Made by a program: the position numbers and the translations under genes. Under the pieces are notes generated by a model, which ran no database searches, had not been told where the DNA came from, and saw only the letters and a program-made list of their open reading frames with translations. This document shows positions 23,990 through 31,193 of a DNA stretch of 64,000 bases, one piece after another. Numbering within the stretch: position 1 is the first letter of the stretch; each line of letters starts with the position of its first letter. The stretch comes from Lachnospiraceae bacterium A4 (lineage in GTDB: Bacteria > Bacillota > Clostridia > Lachnospirales > Lachnospiraceae), in assembly GCA_000403215.2 (NCBI GenBank), contig KE159527.1, positions 143,876 to 207,875 on the forward strand, written 5' to 3'.

Positions 23990-24907
23990 CTATTTTTTGA
24001 GCATCAAAAACGCCCCAAGGTTCCCGCGCCGCCCCTTGCTCGCCCTGTGGCTAAACAACAGTTCTGGATTGCAGCAGGTACACACATCTGTCACCTCAAT
24101 CTTTTCATCTGGCACGCCTGCATCGCGAAACACCCTGAAATTAGCATACCATAAATTTAATTGATACTTGCCATTTTCCTTCTGATACACCAGACAGTCG
24201 TCAAGCTCTTTCTGTGTAAAGTCCTGCTGATACCGCGCAAGGTACTCTGCTGCTTTTGCATCGTCCTTTTGAAACGCCTGCTCAAATGCTGCTGCGACAT
24301 CCTCACTTACCTCGTAGCAGTGCTGGCAGATTGACGGCGCGATCGCGACACGAACCTCCTCAGGCTTCGTGCCATACTCCTTGTGCATCTGCGCCAATGT
24401 CACCTTCCCCATCCTGCCCGCCGTGCCGCGCCAGCCTGAATGTGACAGTCCGATTGCCTGATGCACAGGGTCCACGATAAAAAGCGGCACACAGTCCGCA
24501 TAAAAGGTCGCCAAGATAATTCCTTTTTCATTGGTAATCAGACCATCTACGTCCGTGTAATCCCGCTCGCAGACAACGCCCTTTCCTTTGTCGAGCGCCG
24601 TAACTTTGCGGACATTTGTGGTATGCGTCTGCTGAGAGCATACAATGTCGCTGCTGGTCATATTCATGTGCGCCGCAGCCCTTCTAAAATTCTCATCTAC
24701 ATGTTCTTTAATGTCTCCCTGCGCATAACTAAAATTGAGGGAATACAGATAATCACTGCTCACTCCGCCGTACCGCGTCGAGAAAAAGTGGTCTACAATC
24801 CCCGTCTGTTCCAATCCTGCGAAAGTAAAGTATGCCATTTCCCGATGTGCTTTGTCATAGTCAAGCCTGCATGTGCCGCGGTTTCCATGTCTGATAATTT
24901 TTTCCAT
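23990..24907 (-). CDS. pgeF: Purine nucleoside phosphorylase / laccase-domain protein (YlmD/YfiH family)
   Basis: A 305-residue protein of the multicopper polyphenol oxidase-like family (PF02578), now assigned to purine nucleoside phosphorolysis or to correcting misincorporation in peptidoglycan (PgeF), depending on species. Metal and active-site motifs are visible: VCSQQTHTTNV, FYADCVPLFIVD, GLSHSGWRGT and the C-terminal CTCCNPELLFSHR. The start at 24907 follows GGAGG; a start at 24919 lacks a site. It lies downstream of yraN with a 56-base gap that holds a small perfect hairpin. Confidence 0.9.
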   Translation of the reverse strand: MEKIIRHGNRGTCRLDYDKAHREMAYFTFAGLEQTGIVDHFFSTRYGGVSSDYLYSLNFSYAQGDIKEHVDENFRRAAAHMNMTSSDIVCSQQTHTTNVRKVTALDKGKGVVCERDYTDVDGLITNEKGIILATFYADCVPLFIVDPVHQAIGLSHSGWRGTAGRMGKVTLAQMHKEYGTKPEEVRVAIAPSICQHCYEVSEDVAAAFEQAFQKDDAKAAEYLARYQQDFTQKELDDCLVYQKENGKYQLNLWYANFRVFRDAGVPDEKIEVTDVCTCCNPELLFSHRASKGRRGNLGAFLMLKK

Positions 24908-24920
24908 GCGAACCTCCATG

Positions 24921-24937
24921 ATTCCGCCGTGCGGAAT
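24921..24937 (-). other. Small perfect hairpin upstream of pgeF
   Basis: ATTCCGC and GCGGAAT form a 7-base-pair stem with a 3-base loop, ending 5 bases before the pgeF Shine-Dalgarno sequence. There is no T-run, so it is more likely an mRNA processing or translation element than a terminator. Function is not shown. Confidence 0.4.
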
Positions 24938-24963
24938 CTTAAATCAAGATGAAAAACTTTGTA

Positions 24964-25320
24964 TTACGAATAAATATGCTCAAACGCATTTTGATACCAT
25001 GTGATTTCCGCGCCGCAGATTGCAACTACATCGTAGCGAACTGGCGTGAAATCTCCCATTTGATGCATCATTCTATAGTAGTCTGCCACCTTGCAGATCT
25101 TTCGCTGCTTGCCGTAAGTCACTGCTTCCGCAGGCTGGCCGGCTGCGCTGTCCTTGCGGTATTTTACCTCGATAAAGACTGTGTAGTCTCCATCTTTTCC
25201 AATAATATCAATCTCGCCCCTGCGGTTTCTGTAATTGTGCTCTAATACCGCTACACCCCTGTCCTGCAAATAATTGATGGCAAGCTGCTCATATGCCGCG
25301 CCCTTTTCCCTCGTATTCAT
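24964..25320 (-). CDS. yraN: YraN family (UPF0102) endonuclease-like protein
   Basis: A 118-residue PD-(D/E)XK-fold protein. The nuclease core is visible: RGEIDIIGKDGDYTVFIEVK, where the Asp and ExK are the metal-binding residues, with GVAVLEHNYRNRRG before it. YraN proteins are widespread and poorly understood; a role in DNA processing has been suggested. The gene is 20 bases downstream of the FlhB-like gene, the usual order in the rnhB-ylqG-ylqH-yraN block of Firmicutes. The start follows GGAAGG. Confidence 0.93.
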   Translation of the reverse strand: MNTREKGAAYEQLAINYLQDRGVAVLEHNYRNRRGEIDIIGKDGDYTVFIEVKYRKDSAAGQPAEAVTYGKQRKICKVADYYRMMHQMGDFTPVRYDVVAICGAEITWYQNAFEHIYS

Positions 25321-25340
25321 TGATCCTTCCCTGTCAATCC

Positions 25341-25649
25341 CTACGGCTTGCTGCCGTCCTGATATGCACTCACCTTCGCTTTAATCTTATCCATACTGTC
25401 CACGAACATTAGTATCTCCGCCACAACCTCGTAGAGCTCTGGTGGTATCATATCGCCAATTTGCAGTTTAGACAAGGTATTTGCCAGTTTGTCATCTTTG
25501 TGGACAGGCACGTTTGCCTGCTTCGCCTGCTCTATAATTTTTTCCGCCAGCGCGCCGCGCCCCATCGCAATCACTTTGGGCGCGCTGTCCGCCGGGTCGT
25601 ATTCGAGCGCTACTGCCTGTTTTACCTTATTATTTTTATCCACCGCCAT
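25341..25649 (-). CDS. FlhB-like C-terminal domain protein (YlqH type)
   Basis: A 102-residue free-standing homologue of the cytoplasmic domain of the flagellar export protein FlhB. VKQAVALEYDPADSAPKVIA matches the family, and the normal NPTH autocleavage site is absent, as in other YlqH proteins. VPVHKDDKLANTLSKLQIGD and IPPELYEVVAEIL complete the domain. It sits between the FliK-like gene and yraN, as in B. subtilis. It may modulate flagellar export or be a relic; no flagellar operon is in the window. Confidence 0.9.
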   Translation of the reverse strand: MAVDKNNKVKQAVALEYDPADSAPKVIAMGRGALAEKIIEQAKQANVPVHKDDKLANTLSKLQIGDMIPPELYEVVAEILMFVDSMDKIKAKVSAYQDGSKP

Positions 25650-25665
25650 CTATTTTACACCCTCT

Positions 25666-27585
25666 TTATGCCCTTGTGTCAAAAGTCCGATATCCAAGAA
25701 CTGCGCTGCCGCCTGCCACCTGCTCCTCCATATGCTCCAGAACTGTTTTTTCCTCATTCTTCTCCAGAACCATATTTTTGCATTGATATCCTTTTTTCAG
25801 CAGTCTCTGGGACAGCTCGTCGATATGCTCCTCCACCAGCGCAATCGACGCCTCGTCGAGATAAAACTTTGTAGTGACCTGATTCCGCTCGGTCTGAAGG
25901 GAAATACTCACATCCAGCGACCCCAGATAATCCAGATCCAGATGCAGAAATGCCGTGAGCATACCGTCCTTGCGCGCCATATTTTTCTTGTTGGTATAGA
26001 CGTACAAATCCCCATGCGCCTGAGAATTGCCAAACTTTAACGGAAGCTGTACATACGTGAACATCTGATTCATCTGATTCATAAACTCGACGTTCTCACT
26101 GAGGTTTGCCATTGCACGCGCAGGCGTCCCTGCGCTATTTTGCCCGCCTGCCTGCATTGCCTCGTTCATCATGCGTGTGAGCTGGCTGCTTTCTCTGGCA
26201 AGCTTTTGATAGAACTCTTCCACCTTGCCTTCCTGTGCCAGCTCTTGCGGCGACAAGGTCCACTGCTTTTGCAGCCCGTTTTTGAGCATGGACTTAAATG
26301 GCTCTGAGCGAAAAATCTCAGCCTTTTGTTCCGCTGTAAGCTGTCTCCCAATCTCACTGTCCAGCAGCAGTTGCTTTACGTCCTTTAGCCCAAGCGTGCC
26401 TTCCTTGAGCCCTCCACGGATAAACGAAATGATTTTGCCCGGCATTGCCTGCGGTGTCTCACCCTTGAGGTGGTTTAAAATGGTTTCCAGCGCCTTGCCC
26501 GCTGTAGCTCCTGTCGTCTCTGCCTGTTTGGACGCCTGCTCTGTCTGCTGCAATTCAGTTTTCTCAGCGGATTCCTGCGGGTTCGCTTTCACACCGGCAT
26601 CGCTTTCCATATTCTTTCCAATAAGATTTTCTGTGAGCTGCTGGGACTTATCCAATATAGGAGTCTGTATCACATTTTCTGTATTGGGCTGCGCTGAACC
26701 ACTGTTCTGCTCATGCTGTACACCCTGATTTTCCTGTGAGACCGCGGCATCTGTATTTGTATTTGTATTTGCATTTATGTTTCCGCTGCCCTGTGCTGTG
26801 CCCGTCTGCCCTTCCTCTCCAGTGAGCAGCACAAGCACCTGTTCCATAAATTTTCCGCCAGTTGTCAGTGCTGTCTGCCCTGACAGAATACCCTGCGCAG
26901 CCCCATTCTGGCTTCCCTGTCCCGCTGCCGTTCCAGTCAACGCATCATATAATTTTAATATCTCGTCAGACGCTTCTCTAATCCCGTCTAACAGCTTATG
27001 CTCCATATTTTCATAATGCTGTAGCTGGGATAGACTGTTGTCGTTGACGGGAAGCTGTAACTTGGTTAATTTTATCAAATCTGCCATGCTCGCATTGGGA
27101 TTTTGCAGCGTGAGACGGTTAAACAGCATCAACGTATTTTTGTTGATCGACATACCGTTTTCCAACAGTGTAGACACCAGTGCCATCGTCCTGTCATTGA
27201 CTGCCATATGTGCCGCGCGCAGCGCCGCCTCACCCACGCGGAGCATCTGCATTTTGCCATCATATACTGGTTTGAGCACCACGCGGTTATCCTTGTTGGA
27301 CTGCACTTGCAGATTCATGACCTGCCCGAGCGCAAGCTGCACATCGCGTTCCAGCTTGGCAGCCATATACTGCCCGTTTGCAAGCTGTATCTGCACATCT
27401 TCTCCGTTGACAGAGACAATCTCTCCCTGAAATGTATCGCCGGGCTGCAACTGTGTCACGTCCACGCCCTGCGCACTGCCAGAAGCGGCACTCCCTGTAG
27501 TGCCTACATTTCCTGTATATCCCTGTCCCTGCCCGATTTGTGTTCCGCTATAGTTCTGTGAATATCCCGACAATACACTGTCCAT
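25666..27585 (-). CDS. FliK/YlqG-like protein with hook-length control C-terminal domain
   Basis: A 639-residue protein. The N-terminal third holds a beta-rich region (GDTFQGEIVSVNGEDVQIQL). The centre (about 230-370) is a low-complexity Asn/Thr/Gln/Ser/Glu linker that includes an NTNTNT run. The C-terminus has the Flg_hook fold: LPLKFGNSQAHGDLYVYTNK and LDLDYLGSLDVSISLQT. It matches YlqG, the FliK-like neighbour of ylqH and rnhB. FliK controls hook length during flagellar export; whether this copy does so is unknown. The start at 27585 follows AGGAGG; the frame extends upstream without a site. Confidence 0.85.
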   Translation of the reverse strand: MDSVLSGYSQNYSGTQIGQGQGYTGNVGTTGSAASGSAQGVDVTQLQPGDTFQGEIVSVNGEDVQIQLANGQYMAAKLERDVQLALGQVMNLQVQSNKDNRVVLKPVYDGKMQMLRVGEAALRAAHMAVNDRTMALVSTLLENGMSINKNTLMLFNRLTLQNPNASMADLIKLTKLQLPVNDNSLSQLQHYENMEHKLLDGIREASDEILKLYDALTGTAAGQGSQNGAAQGILSGQTALTTGGKFMEQVLVLLTGEEGQTGTAQGSGNINANTNTNTDAAVSQENQGVQHEQNSGSAQPNTENVIQTPILDKSQQLTENLIGKNMESDAGVKANPQESAEKTELQQTEQASKQAETTGATAGKALETILNHLKGETPQAMPGKIISFIRGGLKEGTLGLKDVKQLLLDSEIGRQLTAEQKAEIFRSEPFKSMLKNGLQKQWTLSPQELAQEGKVEEFYQKLARESSQLTRMMNEAMQAGGQNSAGTPARAMANLSENVEFMNQMNQMFTYVQLPLKFGNSQAHGDLYVYTNKKNMARKDGMLTAFLHLDLDYLGSLDVSISLQTERNQVTTKFYLDEASIALVEEHIDELSQRLLKKGYQCKNMVLEKNEEKTVLEHMEEQVAGGSAVLGYRTFDTRA

Positions 27586-27639
27586 AAACTTCCCCTCCTG
27601 CCGGGCAGCAGTTTCATGTTCTGCCAAACTGCTGCCCTG

Positions 27640-28452
27640 TTAATTCTGCATTTCCTGACCATCTGTAATATTTTTAATAAAACTCTTGCGGTGAATCGGA
27701 GACGCCCCGTGTGTTTTTAATGCCTCGATATGTACCGCTGCGCCATAACCCTTATTGTCCGCAAAATGATATTCTGGATATTTTTTGTCATACTCCACCA
27801 TCAGACGGTCTCTTGTCACCTTTGCGACAATGCTCGCCGCGGCAATCGACACACTCTTTGCATCTCCCTTGATAATCGGAACCTGTCTGATCTGCACATC
27901 TGGTATTGTGACCGCATCGTTCAACAAAAGATCTGGTTTCACGCTCAGCTTGCTGATTGCCTGACGCATCGCCTCATAAGTCGCCTGTAAAATATTTATC
28001 TCATCAATGCGTTCATGGGACACCATGCCGATTCCCACTGCCACGGCTTCCCTCATAATTATGTCATACAGCTCCTCGCGCTTCCTCTCGCTCAACTGCT
28101 TGGAATCATTCAAATATAGAATCTGACAGTCCTTTGGCAGTATGACTGCTCCCGCTACAACAGGTCCGGCGAGCGGTCCTCTGCCGACCTCATCAATTCC
28201 ACAGATATATTCATAAGAAGCGTACTGCTTCTCATACTTTTTCATGGCTTCTGTTCGTAGTTTTTCCTTGTCAAAGGCATCTATCGCTTTCTTTGCCTTT
28301 TCCACAAGCTTCTGCACACCGCTCCGTTTGTCGGTTTCGTACCTCTCCACAAAAACAGGCAGCTCACTTTCGCATGCTGCCTTTAATTCATTTTTGATTT
28401 CCTGTATATTTTTTTCTTTTTTAATAAAATCCTGCCCTGTTATTTTTTCCAC
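27640..28452 (-). CDS. rnhB: Ribonuclease HII
   Basis: RNase HII cuts RNA in RNA/DNA hybrids and removes single ribonucleotides from DNA. The core starts at ICGIDEVGRGPLAGPVVAGA, which holds the DE active-site pair, with YLNDSKQLS and ASIVAKVTRDRLM downstream. The 270-residue product has a 70-residue helical extension before the catalytic domain, longer than the usual 200-250. The start is a GTG at 28452 about 11 bases after AAGGA. It follows lepB by 40 bases in the rplS-rbgA-rnhB block. Confidence 0.95.
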   Translation of the reverse strand: MEKITGQDFIKKEKNIQEIKNELKAACESELPVFVERYETDKRSGVQKLVEKAKKAIDAFDKEKLRTEAMKKYEKQYASYEYICGIDEVGRGPLAGPVVAGAVILPKDCQILYLNDSKQLSERKREELYDIIMREAVAVGIGMVSHERIDEINILQATYEAMRQAISKLSVKPDLLLNDAVTIPDVQIRQVPIIKGDAKSVSIAAASIVAKVTRDRLMVEYDKKYPEYHFADNKGYGAAVHIEALKTHGASPIHRKSFIKNITDGQEMQN

Positions 28453-28492
28453 AAGCTCATGTGTCCTTTCTGTATTTTATACTGGTTTCGGA

Positions 28493-29071
28493 TTATTGGT
28501 GTTTCAAGATTCCAAACTTTGAGGAGGGCCAGATTCTGATAAATGCCCTGCCAATGATGTCCTTGCGGTGGATATTCCCAACAGAAGGATCGCGGCTGTC
28601 CGAACTGTTATTCCGGTTATCTCCCATCACAAAATATTCGTCATCGCCAAGCAGAATCGGATCGTTTGCCCTTCCCGGATTCTGAATGACTTCGCGTCCA
28701 TACGCTTCTTCTAATAATTCTCCATCCACGTAAATATTTCCGCTGTCATCAATCTGAACTGTCTCGCCGGGCATTCCGATGATTCGCTTGATATAATACG
28801 TATCTGTGTCATATTGATATGGAAATACGATAATATCAAACCGTTCCGGGTCCTCGAAGCGGTACGAAATCTTGTCAACGATCAGATGATCTCCGTCACT
28901 CAGCGTCGTCTCCATACTGCTCCCGCTCACCTGCGTCCGCTGTCCCACATAGGTAACGATCAGATACGCAGCACAGAACACCAGCAACAGGTAGATGCTG
29001 ATACTCAATATTTCCTTCAATACGTGTTTCATTTTGTTTTCCTCTGTTTCTATTATTTCCGTTTCCATCAT
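28493..29071 (-). CDS. lepB: Signal peptidase I, copy 1
   Basis: A type I signal peptidase that removes signal peptides from exported proteins. One N-terminal membrane helix (SIYLLLVFCAAYLIVTYV) precedes the catalytic Ser in SGSSMETTL and the catalytic Lys in YYIKRIIGMPGE; the C-terminal FVMGDNRNNSSDSR box is present. ATG 29071 overlaps the rbgA stop codon in ATGA fashion, which suggests coupled translation; ATG 29032 behind GAGG is an alternative start. A second signal peptidase (29944-30525) lies on the other side of rbgA. Confidence 0.93.
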   Translation of the reverse strand: MMETEIIETEENKMKHVLKEILSISIYLLLVFCAAYLIVTYVGQRTQVSGSSMETTLSDGDHLIVDKISYRFEDPERFDIIVFPYQYDTDTYYIKRIIGMPGETVQIDDSGNIYVDGELLEEAYGREVIQNPGRANDPILLGDDEYFVMGDNRNNSSDSRDPSVGNIHRKDIIGRAFIRIWPSSKFGILKHQ

Positions 29072-29922
29072 TCCTCCGGCATCTCCAATGTAATTTTCCC
29101 TATTCTTCCGTTTCTGAAATCCTCCACAAGCATCGAGGAGGCTTTCATGATATCCAGTTCTTCTCCTTTCAGGTAACACTTCCTGCTGACGCAGACTGCC
29201 TTGATCGTCTCGTATGCATCTTGCCCGTCGGTTATCTCTATCGCATACCGCTGCTCGAGCAGTCCGGGATACTCCCTGCGCAGAAAACCAGTCAGCTCAT
29301 ACGCAAGCTCATCCAAATGAATAATCTCATCATTTATAGAGCCAATCATTGCCAGCCGAAGCCCCACTGTCTGATCTTCAAACTTTGGCCATAAAATACC
29401 CGGGGTATCCAGCAGTTCTAAACTTTTATTCAGACGTATCCACTGTTTTCCCTTCGTCACCCCCGGTTTGTTACCGGTCTTGGCACACGCCCTGCCCGCA
29501 AATGAATTGATAAAGGTAGATTTGCCAACATTTGGTATTCCGACCACCATTGCGCGCACAGGTCTGTTGAGAATCCCCCGTTTCCTGTCCCGCTCTATTT
29601 TTTCCTTACACGCCTCCTGCACGACACCCTGTATGGATTTCACGCCAGCGCCCGTCTTGGAATTGATTTCCAAGACATGAAATCCCTTCGATGAAAAATA
29701 ATTCATCCACAGCTTATTCTTTCTCGCATCTGCGAGATCTGATTTATTTAATAGAATAATCCTTGATTTATTTTTGCCCAGCTCGTCGATATCCGGGTTT
29801 CTGCTGCTGAGCGGCACTCGTGCGTCCACCAGCTCGATCACCAAATCTATAAGTTTGATATCCTCCTGCATCATTCGTTTTGCCTTGGTCATATGCCCCG
29901 GATACCATTGATAATTTGCCAT
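29068..29922 (-). CDS. rbgA: Ribosome biogenesis GTPase RbgA (YlqF)
   Basis: A 284-residue circularly permuted GTPase needed for late assembly of the 50S subunit. The motifs appear in permuted order: G4 LLNKSDLAD near residue 60, then G1 GIPNVGKST near 125, then G3 LLDTPGILWP near 172. The start MANYQWYPGHMTKAKR is family-typical and follows AAGG. It lies between two lepB genes and downstream of rplS, the normal neighbourhood in Firmicutes. Confidence 0.96.
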   Translation of the reverse strand: MANYQWYPGHMTKAKRMMQEDIKLIDLVIELVDARVPLSSRNPDIDELGKNKSRIILLNKSDLADARKNKLWMNYFSSKGFHVLEINSKTGAGVKSIQGVVQEACKEKIERDRKRGILNRPVRAMVVGIPNVGKSTFINSFAGRACAKTGNKPGVTKGKQWIRLNKSLELLDTPGILWPKFEDQTVGLRLAMIGSINDEIIHLDELAYELTGFLRREYPGLLEQRYAIEITDGQDAYETIKAVCVSRKCYLKGEELDIMKASSMLVEDFRNGRIGKITLEMPEE

Positions 29923-29943
29923 ATTTTTGCCATGCCTTTCGTT

Positions 29944-30525
29944 TTATTCAATCAGTCCCATTTCACTGCTGCCAGAAGCCAGTTTCATCCATGCCTTTCC
30001 TATAATATAACTCTTCTTGACTGTCCCGATATTGGCGGAACGGCTGTCCTCACTGTTGTTACAATTATCACCAATCACAAAATATTCGTCCTCCTCCAGC
30101 ATGACCTCGCTCTCCAGCAAGCCCGGCTCGACAATTCTGTCGTTAAAATACTGCTCTACCGCCTCGTCATTGACATATAAAATACCATTTTTTATGTACA
30201 GCGTATCACCGGGAACACCCACCACACGTTTGACATAATAGTGGGATTTCTCATTGCCGTTGGGAAGAAAGACGATGACGTCTCCCTCGCGCGGCGATGC
30301 CACCTTGTAGATCAGCCTGTTCAAAAAAATCTCCTGACCATTATACAAACTCGGCTCCATAGAGGGACCAATCACGCTTGTTTTCATTCCCACACAGAAA
30401 ACCGTCACGACTGCCAGTAATATTGAGGCAAAAATCCAGAAAATCCAGCTTAGAATTTCCTTGACCACAACAATATTCAATTTTTTCTTCTTCTGATAAA
30501 ACGTTAATCCCTTTCGTCTTGCCAT
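29944..30525 (-). CDS. lepB: Signal peptidase I, copy 2
   Basis: A 193-residue type I signal peptidase with one N-terminal membrane helix (ILSWIFWIFASILLAVVTVF). The catalytic Ser lies in IGPSMEPSL, the catalytic Lys in YYVKRVVGVPGD, and a FVIGDNCNNSEDSR box follows, where a Cys replaces the common Arg. It is distinct from copy 1, so the two are diverged paralogues. It has its own sigma-A promoter just upstream and is followed 21 bases later by rbgA. Confidence 0.93.
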   Translation of the reverse strand: MARRKGLTFYQKKKKLNIVVVKEILSWIFWIFASILLAVVTVFCVGMKTSVIGPSMEPSLYNGQEIFLNRLIYKVASPREGDVIVFLPNGNEKSHYYVKRVVGVPGDTLYIKNGILYVNDEAVEQYFNDRIVEPGLLESEVMLEEDEYFVIGDNCNNSEDSRSANIGTVKKSYIIGKAWMKLASGSSEMGLIE

Positions 30526-30566
30526 TCATTCTGTCCTTTGCAATGTATGTATACGATACAACAATA

Positions 30567-30595
30567 ATTATACTCAATCTGTATCATGATTGCAA
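30567..30595 (-). promoter_or_regulatory. Sigma-A promoter for lepB copy 2 and rbgA
   Basis: Minus-strand TTGCAA (30590-30595), a 17-base spacer and TATAAT (30567-30572), about 42 bases upstream of lepB copy 2 and just after the rplS terminator. Confidence 0.8.
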
Positions 30596-30598
30596 GTC

Positions 30599-30630
30599 AA
30601 AAAATAACGGAGCCTGTCCCCAAGCTCCGC
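30599..30630 (-). terminator. Rho-independent terminator of rplS
   Basis: Minus-strand CGGAGC and GCTCCG form the stem with a 10-base loop, followed by TTATTTTTT. It lies 47 bases after the rplS stop and before the next promoter, so rplS is a single-gene transcript. Confidence 0.85.
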
Positions 30631-30676
30631 CACATGTTACTGTTTTCTTCGTTCCAGCAACTGTAAATCAAACTAA

Positions 30677-31024
30677 TTATTTCACCAGCTCTTTCACCTT
30701 AGCCTTCTTACCAACACGGTCTCTCAGGTAGTTCAGCTTCGCACGTCTTACCTTACCTGCTCTGACAACTTCTACCTTTTCTACATTTGGTGAATGTAAC
30801 GGCCATGTCTTTTCAACGCCGACACCGTTTGAAATCTTTCTGACTGTAAAGGTTTCTCTATTGCTGCCGCCCTGAAGCTTCAAAACTGTCCCCTCAAAGA
30901 TCTGGATTCTCTCGCGGTTTCCCTCTTTGATCTTACCATGCACCCTCACGGTATCTCCAACCTTAAAGCTGTCAACATTTGCCTTTAACTGTTCCTTCTC
31001 AATTTCTCTGATAATTTCGTTCAT
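30677..31024 (-). CDS. rplS: 50S ribosomal protein L19
   Basis: A 115-residue L19, located at the 30S-50S interface. Typical segments are [40 protein letters not shown] and the basic C-terminus [18 protein letters not shown]. The start follows AAGGAGG. In most Firmicutes rplS directly follows trmD; here trmD is 23 kb away, and rplS has its own promoter, leader and terminator. Confidence 0.98.
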   Translation of the reverse strand: MNEIIREIEKEQLKANVDSFKVGDTVRVHGKIKEGNRERIQIFEGTVLKLQGGSNRETFTVRKISNGVGVEKTWPLHSPNVEKVEVVRAGKVRRAKLNYLRDRVGKKAKVKELVK

Positions 31025-31150
31025 TTGATTTGCCTCCTTATTTTTTCGACGTTCTTAATACTTCCCGATCGCAACTACGGCTATACTTTGTAGTTGCCTG
31101 CATCATACTCTAGTATGACTCGTACCAGAGGACCATCTCTTTCTTCGCAA
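31025..31150 (-). promoter_or_regulatory. Structured rplS leader, candidate L19 autoregulatory leader
   Basis: The roughly 125-base leader has two clear hairpins on the minus strand. One is an 8-base-pair stem GCAACTAC/GTAGTTGC (31071-31078 with 31090-31097); the other is a CATACT/AGTATG stem (31104-31117). Low-GC Gram-positive rplS genes often carry an L19 leader that binds L19; I infer the same here from position and structure without a covariance search. Confidence 0.55.
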
Positions 31151-31157
31151 CAGTAGT

Positions 31158-31186
31158 AATGTACCACAAAATCTGGGAAAATGCAA
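31158..31186 (-). promoter_or_regulatory. Sigma-A promoter for rplS
   Basis: Minus-strand TTGCAT (31181-31186), 17-base spacer, TACATT (31158-31163). The -35 lies immediately after the smc stop codon; no terminator separates them. Confidence 0.8.
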
Positions 31187-31193
31187 GGATTTT

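Noticed and set aside
26752..26778. Short TTTGTA repeat that looked like a microsatellite or CRISPR-like unit
   Set aside because: It is the NTNTNT run in the low-complexity linker of the FliK-like protein, in frame and only a few units long.
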